DNA from: JBDNIO01 sp041688215
GTDB taxonomy: Bacteria > Pseudomonadota > Gammaproteobacteria > Nevskiales > Salinisphaeraceae
DNA length: 11,391 bases
Reading direction: 5' to 3'
Assembly (NCBI GenBank): GCA_041688215.1
Contig: JBDNIO010000243.1
Location: 1 to 11,391 of the forward strand
Shown here: positions 7,391 to 11,391 of the stretch, piece after piece
Position numbering within the stretch: position 1 is the stretch's first letter
Layout of the letters: every line of letters starts with the position of its first letter
Made by a program: the position numbers and the translations under genes
The notes under the pieces: generated by a model
Seen by the model: the letters and a program-made list of their open reading frames with translations, nothing else
Databases searched by the model: none
Told to the model about the DNA's origin: nothing

Positions 7391-8433
7391 GGCACCAGGC
7401 CACCCGCAGCCAGGCCCATATTTTCGTCCAGGCCATACACCAGATTCATGCACTGCACAGCTTGGCCGGAGGCACCCTTGACCAGATTATCGATTACAGA
7501 CAACACCACGGCAGTATTGCCATCACCCGGGCGATAAACCGCAATGCGGCAATCATTCGCGCCGCGCACCATGCGCGTTTCCGGCGTCGTTCCTGCGGGT
7601 AGCACATCCACGAAAGGCTCGCTCGCGTAGCGTTGTTCGTACAGCACCTGTAATTGCGCCTGGGGGTCTTCCAAGCGCGCATATAACGTGGCGTGGATGC
7701 CGCGAATCATCGGCGCCAAATGCGGAACAAAGGTAAGACCGACCTCGCGCTGGACGACATCACCCAGGATTTGCCGAATCTCGGGCAAATGCCTGTGCCC
7801 TGCCACGCCGTAGGCCTTGAATGATTCGGACATCTCACCGAATAAAAAAGGCATCTTGCTGGTGCGGCCGGCACCGGAAACACCGGTTTTAGCATCCGCG
7901 ATTAAACTATCAATCTCCACAATCCCCGCCTCAAGCAACGGCAGCCAGCCCAGAATAATGGCTGTGGGATAGCAACCCGGGCAGGCAACCAGTTGCGCGC
8001 CGGGAAGTTGGCTGCGGTTGATCTCCGGCAAACCGTACACAGCGGTTTCGATGAGTTCAGGACAAGCGTGCGGCTCGCCGTACCACTGCGCCCACAGGTC
8101 GGGATCGCGCAGGCGAAAATCAGCAGACAGATCAATCACACGCTTGCCCGCCGCAATCAGTTCCGGCACAAAATGCATGGCCGCAGCGTGCGGGGTGGCA
8201 AAGAAAACCACGTCGCAATCGGCCAGCGCGTCCAAGCCGGGTTCACTGAAGTTCAAGTCGATGTGCCCGCGCAAATGTGGAAAAACATCCGCAACCGCCT
8301 GCCCGGCTTCCTGGCGCGATGTTATGGCCGAAAGCTGAACCCGCGGGTGCGCGCCCAGCAGGCGCAGTAACTCGGCGCCGGCGTAGCCTGTGCCGCCGAC
8401 AATACCGGCATTAATGGTCTGTTGATCTGACAT
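7387..8433 (-). CDS. argC: N-acetyl-gamma-glutamyl-phosphate reductase
   Basis: ArgC reduces N-acetylglutamyl-5-phosphate with NADPH to the semialdehyde, the third step of arginine biosynthesis, in the cytoplasm. The 348-residue length is standard. The Rossmann loop GGTGYAG is at residues 13-19, DLSADFRLRD at 101-110, the catalytic cysteine is C154 in CPGCYPT (151-157), and GHRHLPEI (212-219) carries the conserved histidine. It is the first gene of the minus-strand group and ends in a 4-nt GTGA overlap with the DUF6776 gene. I see no strong Shine-Dalgarno before the ATG. A perfect TATAAT lies about 31 bp upstream. No ARG box was confidently identified. Confidence 0.97.
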   Translation of the reverse strand: MSDQQTINAGIVGGTGYAGAELLRLLGAHPRVQLSAITSRQEAGQAVADVFPHLRGHIDLNFSEPGLDALADCDVVFFATPHAAAMHFVPELIAAGKRVIDLSADFRLRDPDLWAQWYGEPHACPELIETAVYGLPEINRSQLPGAQLVACPGCYPTAIILGWLPLLEAGIVEIDSLIADAKTGVSGAGRTSKMPFLFGEMSESFKAYGVAGHRHLPEIRQILGDVVQREVGLTFVPHLAPMIRGIHATLYARLEDPQAQLQVLYEQRYASEPFVDVLPAGTTPETRMVRGANDCRIAVYRPGDGNTAVVLSVIDNLVKGASGQAVQCMNLVYGLDENMGLAAGGLVP

Positions 8434-8463
8434 CGTTGGGTGCTAGCTTCATAATAGCGGGGC

Positions 8464-8469
8464 ATTATA
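8464..8469 (-). promoter_or_regulatory. Putative argC promoter -10 element
   Basis: The minus strand reads TATAAT, with a GC-rich stretch (GCCCCGC) after it. The start site would be near 8456, giving a leader of about 23 nt before the argC ATG. The expected -35 position (around 8487-8493) has no good match to TTGACA, so this may need an activator or the call may be wrong. Confidence 0.45.
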
Positions 8470-8542
8470 CCTACGATGCAAATTGGCGACCGCCTTGAAC
8501 CGGTTGCGCAATACGGAGTCACCCTGAACACATGCAGGAATC

Positions 8543-10309
8543 TTGAGCATACCCGGCCTGAAAAACTTGCGCGCATGGTGGCAGCACCGCCTGGAAGAGA
8601 TGCGGCTGGCGCTGGCCGAGGTAGAAAAATCCTCGGGTCTGGGTCTGTTATGCGTGCTCGGTGGGCTGGTCGGTGCGCTCTGCGGGCTAGTCGTATTAAG
8701 CCTGGTCGTGCTCATCGACACGATGCAGGCCTTTACTTTCGGTGAATTCGGACAGGGCTTTAACGCCCTGCCGATCCAGATACGCTTCGGCCTGCCAATC
8801 GCCGGCGCGGCTTTTCTCGGGCTGGTGTTTCAACTGTTAAAGCGCGAGAACCGCGAGGGTGGCATCGTACATATCATCGAACGTCTGGTTTACTACCAGG
8901 GATTCCTGCCGCTGCGCGCCGCCATCGTGCAATTTTTAAGCTCGGCGATTGCCATTGCCTCGGGGCAGTCCGTCGGCCGCGAAGGGGTGGCCGCGCATAT
9001 CGGCGCGACCGCCGGCAGCCTGTTCGGGCGGCGTCTGGAATTGCCCAATAACAGCGTTAGAACGCTGGTTGGTTGCGGCACCGCGGCCGGTATCGCAGCC
9101 TCCTTCAACACCCCGCTGGGCGGCGTTATTTTCGCCATGGAAGTGGTGATTATGGAATACAGCATCGTCAGCTTCGCGCCCATTATTCTGGCCGCGGTCA
9201 GCGCCACTGCGGTTGCGCACCTGCTTACCGACACCCACCCCACACTGGAAGTTACCGCCACCCAGTTGAACTCCCTGTTCGAGCTGCCCTACCTGGTTTT
9301 CTGCGGCGCGATATTTGGCCTGGCGAGCGCGTTATTCACACGTTTAACTGCAGTAACCACAGTACTGTTTGACCGCTTCCAGATCTGGCATCGGATGGTG
9401 GCGGCCGGGTTTGTTACGGCAATCGCCGCAACTGCGTTTCCGCAAATCATGGGCGTGGGTTTCGACACCATTAACATTGCGCTGGCGGGCGGATTCGGCC
9501 TGTTCCTGGCGCTGGGCATTCTTGTTGCCAAATTTATTGCCACCAGTACCGCAACCGCTGCCACCATGCCGGGCGGCGTTATTCTGCCGAGCTTTGTGAT
9601 CGGCTCCTGTCTTGGCACCGTGCTGGGCGTTATAGGCAATATGGCCGCGCCGGAGTACGCCTCACCGCCCGGGTTTTATGCGCTTATCGGCATCGGCGGC
9701 ATGATTGGTGCCTTACTGCAGGCGCCGCTTACAGCACTCGTTATTCTGCTGGACTTATCCGCCAGCACGGAACTGCTTTTGCCGGCCATGCTAGCGGTTA
9801 TCACCGCAATCGTCGTGGCGCGGCGTATCGACGCGGCGGAATCAGTATTCCGCATGCTGCTACGCCGGCGCGGGCTGGAATACCGCAACGATCCCGTATC
9901 GCAATACCTGCGCCGGATCAGCGTTACCGCGGCGATGAGCCGCCGCTTCAAAATCGTGGAGCAAAAACTCAAAACCAGCGAACTTAAAGAAATTCTGGCG
10001 CAAAAACAGGACTGGCTGATGATGCGTAATGGCGAGAACCGCGCCATGTTAATGCGCCCGGCAGACGCGTTACGCTTTTTGAACCTGGAAGAAAATCAGA
10101 CGCTGGAGGAAGTCGATCTAATGAACATCCCCGGTCAACGGCGAGAGGCGGTACCCATCCATATACGCGCCAGTTTGCAGGAAGCCTATGACCAGCTCGC
10201 CAAGCAAGAGACCGAGGCGCTGTACGTGGAACGCCGTGGTATTGCCGGCCAGAACGTCACCCACGGCATTATCACCAATGAGATTATTGAAGGCGCTTAT
10301 CATCCATAG
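8543..10309 (+). CDS. CLC-family chloride channel/transporter with C-terminal CBS-like region
   Basis: This is an inner-membrane CLC anion carrier, 588 residues. An amphipathic N-terminal helix (about 6-28) precedes the membrane domain (about 31-427), and a cytoplasmic region (about 428-588) resembles a degenerate CBS pair. GREGV (145-149) carries the external gating glutamate E147, FNTPLGGVIFAMEV (188-201) matches the region with the internal glutamate, and GGVILP (344-349) corresponds to GxFxP. Compared with E. coli ClcA, E203 is replaced by V201, the Ser107 loop GSGIP reads EGGIV, and Tyr445 aligns with T409, so coupling and selectivity may differ. The start is probably TTG at 8543 with AGGA 3 nt upstream; an ATG at residue 20 is the alternative. 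It runs divergently from argC. Substrate (chloride or another anion) cannot be read from sequence. No fluoride riboswitch is evident upstream. Confidence 0.9.
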   Translation: MSIPGLKNLRAWWQHRLEEMRLALAEVEKSSGLGLLCVLGGLVGALCGLVVLSLVVLIDTMQAFTFGEFGQGFNALPIQIRFGLPIAGAAFLGLVFQLLKRENREGGIVHIIERLVYYQGFLPLRAAIVQFLSSAIAIASGQSVGREGVAAHIGATAGSLFGRRLELPNNSVRTLVGCGTAAGIAASFNTPLGGVIFAMEVVIMEYSIVSFAPIILAAVSATAVAHLLTDTHPTLEVTATQLNSLFELPYLVFCGAIFGLASALFTRLTAVTTVLFDRFQIWHRMVAAGFVTAIAATAFPQIMGVGFDTINIALAGGFGLFLALGILVAKFIATSTATAATMPGGVILPSFVIGSCLGTVLGVIGNMAAPEYASPPGFYALIGIGGMIGALLQAPLTALVILLDLSASTELLLPAMLAVITAIVVARRIDAAESVFRMLLRRRGLEYRNDPVSQYLRRISVTAAMSRRFKIVEQKLKTSELKEILAQKQDWLMMRNGENRAMLMRPADALRFLNLEENQTLEEVDLMNIPGQRREAVPIHIRASLQEAYDQLAKQETEALYVERRGIAGQNVTHGIITNEIIEGAYHP

Positions 10310-10321
10310 GAATATCCAGGC

Positions 10322-10946
10322 TCATACCACGAGTTGCAGGCTGAAATAACACCCCGCAAGCGCCACAAGTACGCCACCTGCGCGTAGGATAGCCACGCCG
10401 TGGGGACCCGCACCAGCAAGCCGATCAATATACCCGCGACGTGAATACTGCCGGTCGCCAGAACAAACCCAGCCGCAAAAGCCATGGGCGAGGCACCGCC
10501 CGGTAACTCCTGACCATGCACGTAGCCGTGGAATATCGCGAACACCGAAACCAGTGCAGCAGCGGCAGCAATCGGCGGCCGTGCCGCCAGTGCAATGGCC
10601 GCGCCCAACGCGATTACCGAGATCGCAATGCCCACTCAACGCCCGGCAAGGGCAAACCCGCGATTCCGAACACGGCGCCCACTGCCATCACCAACGGAAA
10701 GGCGACAGGCAGAACCCAGATAGCCGGTGCCCCCAAAAATGCGCCCCACATGCCCACTGCCAACATCGCCAGCAGGTGGTCATAGCCGAATATGGGGTGG
10801 CTAAAGCCGGCGGCAAATCCACCGCCCACGCCTTCGCCGGTATGCGCCCAGGCCAATGATGAAAGCAACAGCCCCGAGATTAGCCCCATAATCTGCAATA
10901 GATATGGCGCGACCGGACGAGAGTATGGAAACCTCAATTGAAACAT
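10322..10946 (-). pseudogene. HupE/UreJ-family metal permease, two frameshifts
   Basis: HupE/UreJ proteins are small inner-membrane permeases linked to nickel (or cobalt) supply for hydrogenase or urease. The N-terminal piece (10946 to about 10635) has a signal-like segment ending in AWA, then GFSHPIFGYDHLLAM with the HX5DH motif (H50, D56, H57). The middle piece, in another frame (about 10635-10411), carries FHGYVHGQE, the second family motif. The C-terminus (about 10408-10322), in the third frame, ends GVAILRAGGVLVALAG and so on. Adding one base near 10634/10635 and one near 10406-10410 restores a 208-residue protein of normal family size. The start (ATG 10946) has GAGG about 9 nt upstream. 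It follows the porin stop by 21 bp, implying a former operon, and converges with the CLC gene with 12 bp between stops. Real decay or sequencing error are both possible. Confidence 0.85.
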
Positions 10947-10967
10947 ATACCTATTCCTCGTGGTGTA

Positions 10968-11210
10968 CTAACCGGGACTGAAAAAAGCGGCGACACGAAC
11001 ACCATAGACGAACGCATCCAGATTTTCGTCAAAGCCGCTGTTTTCGACGTACTGTATGTCGGGTGAAATCTGCAGAAAGTCCTTGAGCGTAAAGCGCAGG
11101 AAGGCTTCGGCGTGCAGCGTGTCGTCGCTGCCCGGCCCCAAATCATCCGAAGCGCCGGTGCGCGCCAGCCCCAAACCCAGGGCAGAACCGGCCTCTCGAT
11201 TATGTAACGT
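10968..11210 (-). pseudogene. C-terminal remnant of an outer-membrane porin-like protein (OprB-like)
   Basis: The minus strand has about 75 residues resembling the last beta-strands of a carbohydrate-selective porin: ALGLGLARTG, then HAEAFLRFTLKDFLQISPDIQYVEN, then DAFVYGVRVAAFF close to the stop at 10968. The alternating polar/hydrophobic pattern and the near-terminal phenylalanines fit an outer-membrane barrel. An open frame continues to 11285, but the residues upstream of about 11210 look foreign and overlap a transposase fragment on the other strand, so the 5' part appears lost. The family assignment is from memory of OprB-type C-termini and is moderate. It lies 21 bp upstream of hupE in the same direction. 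Confidence 0.55.
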
Positions 11211-11239
11211 TAGCAAATATGTCGCATCGCAAGACCTGA

Positions 11240-11391
11240 CCCCGAGTTCGCAAGGCGGTGTACTCGGCGTTGTTTGCCGCCGCATCGAGCACCTTGAAAG
11301 GCTTCGGCGCCCGCAAGCTCAAAGCGCAACTGGGCCAGTGCGCGGTGCTGCATACCCACAACCGCCGGCTGGATTTGCATCCGCATGTGCA
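11240..11391 (+). mobile_element. IS91-family transposase fragment (leaves the window)
   Basis: The plus strand, frame with codons at 11240-11242, encodes a segment reading KAVYSALFAAASSTLKGFG, then LKAQLGQCAVLHTHNRRL, then DLHPHV at the window end. This matches the internal part of IS91-type Y2 transposases, where VLHTHxRxLDxHPHxHxxVPGG is highly conserved. A TGA at 11237-11239 precedes it and no start or N-terminal zinc-binding region is present, so the 5' end of the transposase is missing. Similarity seems to begin around 11250. Whether the 3' part is intact cannot be seen. Confidence 0.75.

Noticed and set aside
8434..8542. Fluoride riboswitch upstream of the CLC gene
   Set aside because: Searched by eye for the crcB-type conserved pieces because the CLC lacks canonical chloride-site residues. 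No convincing match was found.
10516..10859. Plus-strand ORFs opposite hupE
   Set aside because: Compositionally they are reverse-complement shadows of a GC-rich membrane protein gene; the minus strand carries clear HupE motifs.

Overview
The window looks like a chromosomal segment from an uncultured or unidentified gammaproteobacterium. This rests on the 16S rRNA sequence type, the moderately high GC content, and a gene order (rRNA operon, tyrS, M23 peptidase, anmK, erpA, bactofilin, DUF6776 protein, argC) that, from memory, closely matches the PA0662-PA0668 region of Pseudomonas aeruginosa. I cannot place the organism more precisely without a database search.

Layout. Positions 1-951 are the 5' part of a 16S rRNA gene on the minus strand. 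Its leader (952-1140) carries a boxB-like hairpin, boxA and other stems, and the P1-type promoter lies at 1140-1190. Upstream of it on the same strand is tyrS (1306-2523). An intergenic region of about 200 bp separates tyrS from the divergent plus-strand pair of M23 murein peptidase and anmK (2722-5367). anmK and erpA converge on a 217-bp spacer whose two ends carry copies of one heptamer (GTGAGGC) in opposite orientations: 11 tandem copies on the anmK side, the first overlapping its stop codon, and three inverted copies on the erpA side. The minus-strand group argC, DUF6776 protein, bactofilin, erpA (8433 down to 5585) reads like an operon, with a 4-nt GTGA overlap between argC and the DUF6776 gene. 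A CLC-family chloride transporter with a C-terminal CBS-like region runs divergently from argC (8543-10309). It converges on a hupE/ureJ-type gene broken by two single-base deletions (10322-10946). Upstream of hupE is the 3' end of a porin-like gene (10968 to about 11200), cut off near a fragment of an IS91-family transposase that leaves the window on the plus strand.

How the genes relate. The left and middle parts are conserved housekeeping: ribosome production and tyrosyl-tRNA charging, cell-wall cutting (M23), cell-wall recycling (AnmK), a bactofilin scaffold with a membrane-anchored coiled-coil neighbour, Fe-S carrier maturation, and arginine synthesis. The right end is a decaying accessory region. 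A plausible sequence of events is that a transposon-associated rearrangement removed the porin 5' end and its promoter, after which hupE downstream picked up frameshifts. Sequencing error in hupE is the main alternative.

The most interesting points are the symmetrical heptamer repeats, the CLC protein that keeps the external gating glutamate but has Val at the internal proton-glutamate position and lacks the canonical anion-site Ser and Tyr, and the two frameshifts in hupE. I did not find a clearly new multi-gene system.
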